Shown piece by piece: positions 17,341-24,965 of a stretch of DNA of 64,000 nucleotides. Numbering within the stretch: the first letter of the stretch is position 1; every line of letters begins with the position of its first letter. A program made the position numbers and the translations under genes. The notes under the pieces are model-generated. The model was not told the DNA's origin and made no database searches. It worked only from the letters and a program-made list of their open reading frames with translations. Source of the DNA: Aquabacter cavernae (GTDB lineage Bacteria; Pseudomonadota; Alphaproteobacteria; Rhizobiales; Xanthobacteraceae); NCBI RefSeq assembly GCF_003993795.1, contig NZ_RWKV01000011.1, positions 1 to 64,000 of the forward strand, in the 5' to 3' direction.

Positions 17341-17556
17341 GTGATCCTTCCCATGGGCAGCCCAGGTTCCGGTCCCGCATCCGCTCTGCCCCCTGCCTCC
17401 GCGCCGGGGCAGGGGCGCCTGCTGCGCGCCCTCGCGGTGGGCGGCGCGGGGTTCGTCGTCTTGCTGTTGCTCGCAGGCGCGGGGCTGCTGTGGGTGCGCA
17501 ACGGCACGACGGTCTTCTTCGAGACCCTGTCGGCGGGCCTTGCCGCCTGCTTCTGA
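17341..17556 (+). CDS. Small single-span membrane protein
   Basis: A 71-residue protein with one membrane helix (about residues 33-51) followed by VRNGTTVFFETLSAGLAACF. I recall similar short proteins in Rhizobiales with a WxRxGTxVFFE motif, but not a named function. It begins with GTG at 17341, with ATG at 17353 as an alternative. It lies 163 bases before the Sco1 gene in the same direction, so a link to cytochrome oxidase assembly is possible but unproven. Confidence 0.5.
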   Translation: MILPMGSPGSGPASALPPASAPGQGRLLRALAVGGAGFVVLLLLAGAGLLWVRNGTTVFFETLSAGLAACF

Positions 17557-17719
17557 CAGGCGGGTTCGGGCGCCGCCGCCCCGTGGGCATTTGGTCCTGC
17601 CCCATGGCGTCGATCATCGGCCCGGGCCGATGATATAAAGCGCGGGCTTGCGGACACGCTTCCGCCATCGGCCTGAGCTTTCAATCGCCCTCCGCCCGGA
17701 CGGCGCAGAGGAATTCGGA

Positions 17720-18322
17720 ATGTCCCCCCGGACCAAGATCATCGCCTTGTTTTCGGCCTTCGCCTCCGGCGCGCTCATCCTGCTGGTGGCGGCCACCGCG
17801 CTGCTGCCGTCCGCCAAGGCGCCCACGACCACGGTCACGGGCACGGCGGGCGTGGGCGGGCCGTTCCAACTGGTGAACCAGAACGGCGCGCCGGTGACCG
17901 AGGCGGCGCTGAAGGGCAAGCCGAGCCTGATCTTCTTCGGCTTCACCCATTGTCCGGACGTGTGCCCCACGGCGCTGTTCGAGATGTCCGAGATCTTCAA
18001 CGCCCTGGGGCCGGATGCGTCCAAGGTCCAGGCCTTCTTCGTCACCGTGGATCCCGAGCGCGACACGCCCGACGCGCTCAAGGCCTATCTCTCCTCCTTC
18101 AGCCCGCAGCTCACGGGCCTGACGGGCACGCCGGAGCAGGTAGAGGCGGCCAAGACGGCGTATCGCGTCTATTCCCGCAAGGTGCCGCTCAATGGCGGGG
18201 ACTACACCATGGACCACACGGCCCTGGTCTATCTCATGGACAAGAACGGCGACTTCCTGGCGCCGTTCAACGCCAAGCGCCCGCCGGCCGAGGCGGCGGC
18301 GGATCTGAAGAAGCAGCTCTGA
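17720..18322 (+). CDS. SCO1/SenC family copper chaperone
   Basis: Sco proteins deliver copper to the CuA site of cytochrome c oxidase or act as thiol reductases at the outer face of the inner membrane. The 200-residue protein has an N-terminal membrane anchor (about 5-28) and a thioredoxin fold with the copper-binding CPDVC motif and the distal His in TMDHTALVY. The ATG at 17720 is preceded by AGAGGA. Its last 56 bases overlap the convergent glycosyltransferase gene. No oxidase genes are in the window. Confidence 0.92.
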   Translation: MSPRTKIIALFSAFASGALILLVAATALLPSAKAPTTTVTGTAGVGGPFQLVNQNGAPVTEAALKGKPSLIFFGFTHCPDVCPTALFEMSEIFNALGPDASKVQAFFVTVDPERDTPDALKAYLSSFSPQLTGLTGTPEQVEAAKTAYRVYSRKVPLNGGDYTMDHTALVYLMDKNGDFLAPFNAKRPPAEAAADLKKQL

Positions 18323-20216
18323 CGGGAGCGGGGGACAGCGTGCGCGCCACGCCGTGCTCGGTTTTGTCCCAGCGGTGCGGGTCGCGCACGAGGTCCACCA
18401 GCGCGCACCACACCGCAAGGCTCTGGAGCAGCCAGTAAGCGGGCAGGGTGGCCAGGATCCACCCGTCCGCCAGCCGCCCGCGCCGCTTGAGGCCCACGAG
18501 GCTCACGATGATGGCGGCGGCATAGCCGATCAGGAGATTGGCATAGGACAAGGCGAGCGCCACCGTCTCGGCGATGGAGCCGATCTCCCGCCCGCCATCC
18601 GCGAAATGATGGATCACGGCCGCGAGGCTGATGGGATGCAGGGTCATGGCCACGAAGGGCCCGGCGGTGAGCAGGGCCGCCGTGAAGGCGCGCGCCGGTC
18701 CCATTTCGCGCAAGAGGGTGGCCGGGTCGCGGGCGTGAACCAGAACGGTCTGCGCCCAGCCCTTCATCCAGCGCGTGCGCTGGCGCAGCCACGCCCCCAT
18801 CCGCACCGGGGCCTCTTCGAGCGTGTCGGCGGCGATGACGTCGATCTCCCACCCGGCGCGTGCGAGCCGCAGGCCGAGATCGGCGTCCTCGGTCACGTTG
18901 AAGGCATCCCACGCGCCCGCCGCCTCCAGGGCGCCGCGGCGGAAATGGTTGGAGGTGCCGCCCAGCAGGATGGGCAGGCGCATGGCCGCGAGGGCGGGCA
19001 GCAGCACGTCGAACTGCGCTGAATATTCGATGGCGAAATGACGCGCGATCCAGCTGTCGCGGGCATTTTCCACCACGAGGCGCGCCTGGACGCAGGCGAG
19101 GTTCGGGCCTCCGCGCCCGAACGCCTCCAATGCGGCGCGCAACTGGCCGGGGGCGGGGATGTCCTCCGCATCGAATACCGCCACGAAGCTGCCCCGCGCG
19201 AAGGGGAGGGCCGCGTTCAGCGCCTTGGGCTTGGTGCGCGGCCCCACCATGGGCGCCACGAGGATCTCGAAGCAGGCGGGAAGCGCCTCGGCCCTCAGGG
19301 CGCGCCGGGTCTCCACATCGTCCGGCTCCACCACCAGCTTGATGTCCAGCTTCTCCGGCGGATAGTCCAGCGCCCGCAGCGCCGCCACAAGGCGCGGGAC
19401 GATGGTCGCCTCCCGGTAGAGCGGCACCAGCAGGCTGTAGACCGGCAGATCGCGGTCCTCCAGCCGAGCGGGGGCCGCCATGGCCTCCGGCACAAGGCAT
19501 CCCGCGAGCCGCAGGCCCATGGCGCAGAGGAACACCACGGAGAGGGCCGTGAGCACGCACAGGCTGAGGCCCTCCGGCGCCAGCCAGCCCAAAGCCGCGA
19601 GGCTCACCGCCGCGAAGGCCAGCACGGCGCCGAGCGTGACGCCGCGCGGCAGGCTCGTGGCGCTGAACCGGGGTGACCGGGCGCCGAGGCCGAAGGCTGC
19701 CTCCCGTGCCAAAGCGGCGCGGCCGAGGGCCGCGATGCGCCCGCGCAGCCGCTCGGGGGCCGTGAGGGACAGATCGGGGCGGGGCGCCTCTTTCAGGGCA
19801 TCCGCAAGTTTGCGAACCGCCTTGCCACGCGGCGCCATGACGAAGCCGAGCCCGCTTTCGCCCCGCACGGCGACCACGCCGGTGCGCAGCGCGTCGCGGG
19901 CCTGCTCCGGGGCAAGCAGAAGGGGCGGGGCGTCCCGCCTGCCAGTCGGGGCAAGCGGGAGGCCGAGATGGCGGGCATGGGCCTGCGCAAGCTGGTCGGC
20001 ATCCACGATCCCGGCCTGGAGCAGCACCTCGTCTCCGCCGACCCCCGCGTGCCGCGCGCGGCGCCGCGCCCAGCGCAGGGTCGCCTCCGGAACCAGCCCC
20101 CGCAAAGCGGCCAGTTCGTCGGGAAGGCTCGGGTCGGATGGAAGCTCTGGATCAGGCAGGTTCGGGCGCGTATGGAAGGGGAGCGCCTTGCGACGGGGTT
20201 CGGCCTCGCCCAACAT
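18267..20216 (-). CDS. Membrane glycosyltransferase (GT2) with N-terminal MshEN/GspE-N-like domain
   Basis: The 649-residue protein has three parts. An N-terminal soluble region (about 30-130, with LLQAGIVDADQLAQAHARHL) resembles the GspE-II/MshEN domain. The GT2 catalytic domain contains DAEDIP, TEDADLG and QRTRWMKGW, the D,D,D,QxxRW pattern of processive synthases. Hydrophobic segments flank the catalytic domain, and a Pro-rich tail ends the protein. It probably makes an exopolysaccharide. MshEN domains in other proteins bind c-di-GMP; whether this one does is unknown. The C-terminal 56 bases overlap the Sco1 gene head-on. Confidence 0.85.
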   Translation of the reverse strand: MLGEAEPRRKALPFHTRPNLPDPELPSDPSLPDELAALRGLVPEATLRWARRRARHAGVGGDEVLLQAGIVDADQLAQAHARHLGLPLAPTGRRDAPPLLLAPEQARDALRTGVVAVRGESGLGFVMAPRGKAVRKLADALKEAPRPDLSLTAPERLRGRIAALGRAALAREAAFGLGARSPRFSATSLPRGVTLGAVLAFAAVSLAALGWLAPEGLSLCVLTALSVVFLCAMGLRLAGCLVPEAMAAPARLEDRDLPVYSLLVPLYREATIVPRLVAALRALDYPPEKLDIKLVVEPDDVETRRALRAEALPACFEILVAPMVGPRTKPKALNAALPFARGSFVAVFDAEDIPAPGQLRAALEAFGRGGPNLACVQARLVVENARDSWIARHFAIEYSAQFDVLLPALAAMRLPILLGGTSNHFRRGALEAAGAWDAFNVTEDADLGLRLARAGWEIDVIAADTLEEAPVRMGAWLRQRTRWMKGWAQTVLVHARDPATLLREMGPARAFTAALLTAGPFVAMTLHPISLAAVIHHFADGGREIGSIAETVALALSYANLLIGYAAAIIVSLVGLKRRGRLADGWILATLPAYWLLQSLAVWCALVDLVRDPHRWDKTEHGVARTLSPAPVRAASSDPPPPRPAGAWR

Positions 20217-20260
20217 GCACCCTGAACCCTCGGTTCTGCACGGAGAGGTTGAACCCTACG

Positions 20261-21133
20261 ATGGAACCTCTGAGGCGGCTACGCGCGACCTGGTGGTGTG
20301 GTGCGTTTTATCTGCTACTTTCGGTCGCGGGCGCGCATGCCCAGACCAGCCCGGCCCCGGCCGTGCCGGTGAATGTGCCGAATTTCTGGAACGTGGAGCG
20401 GCGCCTGGAGCGGCCGGACGCGGCCCAGCTGCCCACCACCATCCGCTTCCTGACCACCGACGATTTCCCGCCCTTCAATTTCCTGGCGGCGGACGGCGCC
20501 CTCATGGGCTTCAACCTGGACCTGGCCCGCGCCATCTGCGCCGAGCTGTCGGCCACCTGCTCCATCCAGGCGGTGCCGTTCGCCGCGCTTCTGCCCGACA
20601 TCGAGGAGAATAAGGGCGACGCGGCCATTGCCGGCCTCGCGGCCACGCCCGCCGCGCGGCAGAGGGCGGATTTCACCGAGCGCTATCTGGGCACGCCCGC
20701 CCGGTTCGTGGCCCGCCGGGGCAGCGTGCCGGCCGAGGTGACGCCGGGCAAGGTGGCGGACCGCACCGTGGCCGTGGTGGGGGGCACGTCCCACGAGGCC
20801 TATCTGCGGGACTTCTTCAAGGAAGCGGGCATCCGGCCCTATCCCGACGCGGCCGCCGCCCGCGAGGCGCTGCGCAAGGGCGAGGTGGACCTGCTGTTCG
20901 GCGACGGGATCAGCCTGTCGCTCTGGCTCAACGGCACCGGCTCGGAGGGCTGCTGCGTGTTCGCGGGCGGCCCCTTCACAGAGAGCCGCTATTTCGGCGA
21001 CGGGCTCGCCGTGGCGGTGAAGCCGGGCAATGCCGCGCTGCGCCGGGCCATCGACTATGCCCTCCAGAGGGTGTGGGAGAAGGGCGTCTATGCCGACCTT
21101 TACCTGCGCTGGTTCCCCATCGGCTTCTATTGA
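20261..21133 (+). CDS. Periplasmic amino-acid-type solute-binding protein (family 3)
   Basis: A 290-residue protein with a signal peptide (about 1-27, ending AGAHAQ) and the bacterial extracellular solute-binding family 3 fold. Recognisable segments are FLTTDDFPPFNF, GFNLDLARAICAEL and VAVVGGTSHEAYL. No permease or ATPase gene is adjacent, so it is an orphan binding protein. A CC pair in EGCCVFAG is unusual. The ATG at 20261 follows a CGGAGAGG site. Its end overlaps the convergent TetR gene by 7 bases. Confidence 0.85.
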   Translation: MEPLRRLRATWWCGAFYLLLSVAGAHAQTSPAPAVPVNVPNFWNVERRLERPDAAQLPTTIRFLTTDDFPPFNFLAADGALMGFNLDLARAICAELSATCSIQAVPFAALLPDIEENKGDAAIAGLAATPAARQRADFTERYLGTPARFVARRGSVPAEVTPGKVADRTVAVVGGTSHEAYLRDFFKEAGIRPYPDAAAAREALRKGEVDLLFGDGISLSLWLNGTGSEGCCVFAGGPFTESRYFGDGLAVAVKPGNAALRRAIDYALQRVWEKGVYADLYLRWFPIGFY

Positions 21134-21732
21134 GGCCCCCCCGCCGTCGCCAGCAGGCGGGCGGTGCGGGAAATGGCGGCCGGGTCGTCCTCGATGCGCC
21201 CGGTGAGGAGGCGGAACCAGTTGAAGCCGATATAGAGGGCGATCAGGTCCTCGATAGCGGCCGGATCGATCTCGCCGCGCGCCGCCGCCTGCTCGAACAC
21301 GGCGCGCACATCCTTCAGGCGCTCGGGCAGGAACTTGTCCCGCAACGTGACCTGGGCGGTGGGGCTGGACTGGGCTTCCGCGATCAGGCCCCGGAAGGCG
21401 CGCCCCGTGGGCGTGTCCCGCCAGAAGGACCAGAGTGCGCGCGTATAGGAGACGAGATCCTCGATCAGGTGCCCGTTGTCGGGCGGGCGCATGACGGCGG
21501 CCTTCTCGCCCGCATAGACCTCCACCAGCAGGTCCGCCTTGGTGGGCCACCAGCGATACAGGGTGGGCTTGCCCGCCCCCGCGCGGCGCGCCACTTCCTC
21601 GAAGGAAAACCCCGCATAGCCGCGCTCGGCCAGCAGGTCGCGGGCGGCGGCGACGATGGCCGCCTCCGCCGCCGGATTGCGCCGCGCGCCGATGGAGGCC
21701 CGGCGCCCGGCCTTCGGCTGCTCGTCCGACAT
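21127..21732 (-). CDS. TetR family transcriptional regulator
   Basis: A 201-residue repressor with the TetR helix-turn-helix at about 25-70 (RDLLAERGYAGFSFEEVARR, GAGKPTLYRWWPTKADLL). The C-terminal domain, including TGRAFRGLIAEAQ and LYIGFNWFRLLTGR, is of the TetR_C_11 type seen in many proteobacterial regulators. It is divergent from a 68-residue membrane protein; the 100-base gap contains a clear dyad (21769-21809) that is the likely operator. The ligand is unknown. Confidence 0.9.
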   Translation of the reverse strand: MSDEQPKAGRRASIGARRNPAAEAAIVAAARDLLAERGYAGFSFEEVARRAGAGKPTLYRWWPTKADLLVEVYAGEKAAVMRPPDNGHLIEDLVSYTRALWSFWRDTPTGRAFRGLIAEAQSSPTAQVTLRDKFLPERLKDVRAVFEQAAARGEIDPAAIEDLIALYIGFNWFRLLTGRIEDDPAAISRTARLLATAGGPQ

Positions 21733-21768
21733 GGTGCTCTCGTTCTCCCTCTCCCTCTTGCTTATCGA

Positions 21769-21809
21769 AACGGATCGTATATATCAAATCTCAATCGAAA
21801 CGATCCGTT
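21769..21809. promoter_or_regulatory. Candidate TetR operator
   Basis: AACGGATCGT (21769-21778) and ACGATCCGTT (21800-21809) are perfect reverse complements 21 bases apart, each preceded by an ATCGAAACG-type word. The pair lies midway between the divergent TetR and small membrane protein genes, and the AT-rich centre could hold both promoters. Confidence 0.65.
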
Positions 21810-21832
21810 CCGTTCAGGGGAGGTTCACGGCC

Positions 21833-22039
21833 ATGTTTCCGCTCGCCTTGCTCACCCATCTGCGCTTCCTCGGCATCCTCATGGCCGGGGCCTACGGGCT
21901 CATCAATGTGCTCCTCGAAGCGCTGGCCCTCGTGACCGACGGCTGGACCCATTGGGGCACGACCTTGCTGGCGGTGCCCGTCATGGTGCTGGCCATGGTG
22001 CATCTGGTGATTCCGTTCGCCCGCCGTGGGGGCAAGTGA
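21833..22039 (+). CDS. Small two-span membrane protein
   Basis: A 68-residue protein with two hydrophobic helices (about 9-32 and 43-62) and a basic C-terminus ARRGGK. AGGGGAGG stands 9 bases upstream of the ATG, one of the best ribosome-binding sites in the window, so it is very likely translated. I do not recognise a family. It is divergent from the TetR gene and is the likely regulated target across the shared dyad. A role in membrane stress or small-molecule efflux would fit but is speculative. Confidence 0.65.
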   Translation: MFPLALLTHLRFLGILMAGAYGLINVLLEALALVTDGWTHWGTTLLAVPVMVLAMVHLVIPFARRGGK

Positions 22040-22080
22040 GGCCCGGGCGGCGGGCTGCGCGGCGGGCGCCTGATTCCGTG

Positions 22081-22125
22081 TTGAGATGGAAGCCGTCTGC
22101 TTCCATCTCAACGGATCGCGCTCTA
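22081..22125. repeat. Dispersed intergenic element, copy upstream of lysK
   Basis: TTGAGATGGAAGC (22081-22093) and GCTTCCATCTCAA (22099-22111) form a perfect 13-bp hairpin with loop CGTCT, followed directly by CGGATCGCGCTCTA (22112-22125). The 22099-22125 part matches 7166-7192 (minus strand) at 22 of 27 positions. It lies 33 bases upstream of the lysK start. Confidence 0.8.
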
Positions 22126-22157
22126 AGGTCGCCGCCCATTCCCGGAGCTTCGAACCC

Positions 22158-23801
22158 ATGACCGCCGTCCCGTCCGCCGATCCTGCTCTCACCCCCGAAC
22201 TGCGTGCGCTCGCCGAGACCGCGACCGCCTGGCCGTTCGAGGAAGCGCGCAAGATCGTGGAGCGGTTGAAGCGGCGGCCAAAGGACGAGGTTCTGTTCGA
22301 GACCGGTTACGGCCCCTCGGGCCTGCCCCATATCGGCACGTTCGGCGAGGTGGCGCGCACCACCATGGTGCGCCACGCCTTCCACATCCTCACCGAAGGC
22401 AAGGTGAAGACGCGCCTCCTGTGCTTCTCCGACGACATGGACGGCATGCGCAAGATTCCGGAGAACGTGCCGGACCGCGCCGCGCTCGAACCCTATCTGC
22501 AGATGCCGCTGACCGTGGTGCCCAACCCGTTCGGCGGCGGCTATGCCAGCTTCGGCGACCACAACAACGCCATGCTGCGGCGCTTCCTCGACACGTTCGG
22601 CTTCGACTACGAATTCGCCAGCGCCACCGACTATTACAAGTCCGGCAAGCTGGACGCCGTGCTGCGTCAGGCGGCCGTGAAGTACGACGCCATCATGGAG
22701 GTCATGCTGCCCACTCTGGGTGAGGAGCGGCAGGCCACCTACAGCCCCTTCCTGCCCATCTCGCCGGTGAGCGGCCGGGTGCTCTATGTGCCGCTGAAGG
22801 CGGTGGATGCCGATGCGGGCACCATCACCTTCACCGACGAGGACGGCGTGGACAAGACGCTGCCCGTCACCGGCGGGGCCGTGAAGCTGCAGTGGAAGCC
22901 GGACTTCGGCGCGCGCTGGGCCGCGCTCGGGGTGGATTTCGAGATGTTCGGCAAGGACCACCAGACCAATGCGCCGGTCTATGACAAGATCTGCGAAGTG
23001 CTGGGTGTCGAGCCGCCGGAGCATTATGTCTACGAGCTGTTCCTGGATGTGAACGGCCAGAAGATCTCCAAGTCCAAGGGCAACGGCCTCACCATCGACG
23101 AATGGCTGACCTATGCGAGCACGGAGAGCCTCGCGCTCTACATGTTCCAGTCGCCGCGCTCCGCCAAGAAGCTGCATTTCGACGTGATCCCGAAGGCGGT
23201 GGACGAGTATTTCCACTTCCTCGCCCGCTACGAGACCCAGGACTGGAAGAGCCGCCTCGGCAATCCCGTGTGGCACATCCATTCGGGCAATCCGCCCAAG
23301 GTGGACATGCCGGTGTCCTTCACCATGCTGCTCAACCTCGCCTCCGCCTCCAACACGGTGGAGGAGGACGTGCTGTGGGGCTTCCTGCGGCGCCATGTGC
23401 CGGGCGTGTCGGCGCAGACCCATCCCAAGCTCGCCGAGCTGGTGGTCTATGCGGTGCGCTACTTCAAGGCGTTCGTGGAGCCCAACAAGCGCTTCCGCGC
23501 GCCCGACGATGTGGAGCGCGGCGCCCTGGAGGCGCTGTACGCCGCGCTCGGCACCCTGCCGGAGGATGCCGGCGCGGACGAGATCCAGAACGCGCTCTAT
23601 GACGTGGCGCGCCCCATTCCGCGCTATCAGGACCTGAAGGCCAAGGGCGCCACGCCCGAGCGTCCGGGCATCTCGGTGGAATGGTTCAACACCATCTATC
23701 AGGTGCTGCTGGGCGAGCAGCGGGGGCCGCGCTTCGGCTCCTTCGTGCAGATCTACGGCATTCCCGAGACCCGCGCTTTGATCCGCGAAAAGCTGGACTG
23801 A
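22158..23801 (+). CDS. lysK: Lysyl-tRNA synthetase, class I
   Basis: It charges tRNA-Lys. The 547-residue protein belongs to the class I (archaeal-type) LysRS also found in many alphaproteobacteria. It has the HIGH-type motif in [11 protein letters not shown] and the KMSKS-type motif in [11 protein letters not shown]. Class II LysRS motifs are absent. The ATG at 22158 follows the 33 bases after the dispersed element; the site upstream is weak (GGAG at 22144). A class II lysS is not in the window, so this may be the only LysRS. Confidence 0.95.
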   Translation: MTAVPSADPALTPELRALAETATAWPFEEARKIVERLKRRPKDEVLFETGYGPSGLPHIGTFGEVARTTMVRHAFHILTEGKVKTRLLCFSDDMDGMRKIPENVPDRAALEPYLQMPLTVVPNPFGGGYASFGDHNNAMLRRFLDTFGFDYEFASATDYYKSGKLDAVLRQAAVKYDAIMEVMLPTLGEERQATYSPFLPISPVSGRVLYVPLKAVDADAGTITFTDEDGVDKTLPVTGGAVKLQWKPDFGARWAALGVDFEMFGKDHQTNAPVYDKICEVLGVEPPEHYVYELFLDVNGQKISKSKGNGLTIDEWLTYASTESLALYMFQSPRSAKKLHFDVIPKAVDEYFHFLARYETQDWKSRLGNPVWHIHSGNPPKVDMPVSFTMLLNLASASNTVEEDVLWGFLRRHVPGVSAQTHPKLAELVVYAVRYFKAFVEPNKRFRAPDDVERGALEALYAALGTLPEDAGADEIQNALYDVARPIPRYQDLKAKGATPERPGISVEWFNTIYQVLLGEQRGPRFGSFVQIYGIPETRALIREKLD

Positions 23802-23905
23802 GTCCGGCCGGCATGCGTGCCGGAAGGGGCTTTGGAGGCACATGGTGGCCGGTCGTGTTTCGTCCGGCCACGACGCTGCGTCGCGCGGCCGGACAGAAGT
23901 TCGAC

Positions 23906-23934
23906 TTGTTTTATAGAATGTGTCTGTTTAATAT
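23906..23934 (+). promoter_or_regulatory. Candidate sigma-70-type promoter of the peroxiredoxin gene
   Basis: TTGTTT (23906-23911) and TAATAT (23929-23934) are 17 bases apart in an unusually AT-rich stretch, about 40 bases upstream of the peroxiredoxin start. This is the most AT-rich patch in the window. Confidence 0.5.
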
Positions 23935-23972
23935 CCTAAATACCATTCTTGTTACGTAATATGGAGCGCGAG

Positions 23973-24608
23973 ATGACCCTGCGCCTTGGAGATACGGTTC
24001 CCGATTTCATCGCCGAGACCACCGAAGGCCCGGTGAGCTTTCATTCCTGGCTCGGTGACAGCTGGGGCATCCTGTTCTCGCATCCCAAGAACTTCACGCC
24101 GGTCTGCACGACGGAACTCGGCCAGGTGGCGCACCTGAAGGGCGAGTTCGACGCGCGCAACGTGAAGGTGATCGGCCTGTCGGTGGACACCCTGTCCAAC
24201 CACCCGGCCTGGGTGGATGACATCAAGCTCGCCACCGGCGCGCAGCTCAATTTCCCGCTCATCGCCGACAGCGATCGCAAGGTCTCCGACCTCTACGACC
24301 TGATCCATCCCAATGCGAGCGACACCACCACCGTGCGCTCGGTCTTCGTCATCGGGCCGGACAAGAAGCTGAAGCTCACCCTCACCTATCCGGCGAGCAC
24401 GGGCCGCAACTTCCAGGAAATCCTGCGCGTGGTGGATTCGCTCCAGCTCACCGCCCGCCATGCGGTGGCCACCCCGGCCGACTGGAAGCAGGGCGAGGAC
24501 GTGATCATCGTCCCGTCCGTTTCCGACGCGGCGGCGAAGGAGAAGTTCCCCGAGGGCTGGAAGACGGTGAAGCCCTATCTGCGCGTCGTCGCGCAGCCGC
24601 GCGGCTGA
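23973..24608 (+). CDS. 1-Cys peroxiredoxin (Prx6 type)
   Basis: It reduces hydrogen peroxide and organic hydroperoxides. The 211-residue protein has the peroxidatic motif in NFTPVCTTE (Cys about 45) and the long C-terminal Prx6-type extension (DWKQGEDVIIVPSVSD, EGWKTVKPYLR). It lacks a resolving cysteine, so it is a 1-Cys enzyme. The ATG at 23973 is chosen because GGAG lies 6 bases upstream; the in-frame ATG at 23961 has no site. It stands alone behind an AT-rich promoter, and OxyR control is possible given oxyR at 51.8 kb. Confidence 0.92.
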   Translation: MTLRLGDTVPDFIAETTEGPVSFHSWLGDSWGILFSHPKNFTPVCTTELGQVAHLKGEFDARNVKVIGLSVDTLSNHPAWVDDIKLATGAQLNFPLIADSDRKVSDLYDLIHPNASDTTTVRSVFVIGPDKKLKLTLTYPASTGRNFQEILRVVDSLQLTARHAVATPADWKQGEDVIIVPSVSDAAAKEKFPEGWKTVKPYLRVVAQPRG

Positions 24609-24692
24609 GGCGCCATTCCGCCGCCTTCTCCTGCGTGCTAATCACGTCCCGACCCGGGCGGCACATGCTGCCCGGCTGGACGGAGTGGACCG

Positions 24693-24965
24693 GTGGCGAA
24701 CGACCAGCTTTCGCGATTCCTGGGCGGCTCGCCCGCCATGGTGCTGGTGCGCCTCGTGGTGCTCTCGGTCATCGTCGGCGTCATCATGGCGGCGCTGGGC
24801 ATCGACCCGCGCAACATCTTCGAGAGCCTGAAGGGCCTCGTCCTCGGCCTCTACCAGCTCGGCTTCGGCGCCATTGAGAGCGTCTGGGGCTATTTCCTGC
24901 TGGGGGCGGTCATCGTCATTCCCCTCTGGCTCATCCTGCGACTGTCCAGCGGCCTGCGCCGCTGA
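24693..24965 (+). CDS. Small two-span membrane protein (DUF6460-like)
   Basis: A 90-residue protein with two hydrophobic helices (about 14-36 and 59-83) linked by DPRNIFESLKGLVLG. The arrangement resembles the DUF6460 group of small alphaproteobacterial membrane proteins. It starts with GTG at 24693, with GGAG about 8 bases upstream. Its stop TGA shares one base with the ATG of the MATE exporter, so the two are translationally coupled. The function is unknown; a helper role for the exporter is an inference. Confidence 0.75.
   Translation: MANDQLSRFLGGSPAMVLVRLVVLSVIVGVIMAALGIDPRNIFESLKGLVLGLYQLGFGAIESVWGYFLLGAVIVIPLWLILRLSSGLRR

Noticed and set aside
21981-23843. A 620-codon minus-strand frame opposite lysK
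   Set aside because: It is antisense to an intact class I LysRS and has the His/Gly/Arg-rich composition of a shadow frame.
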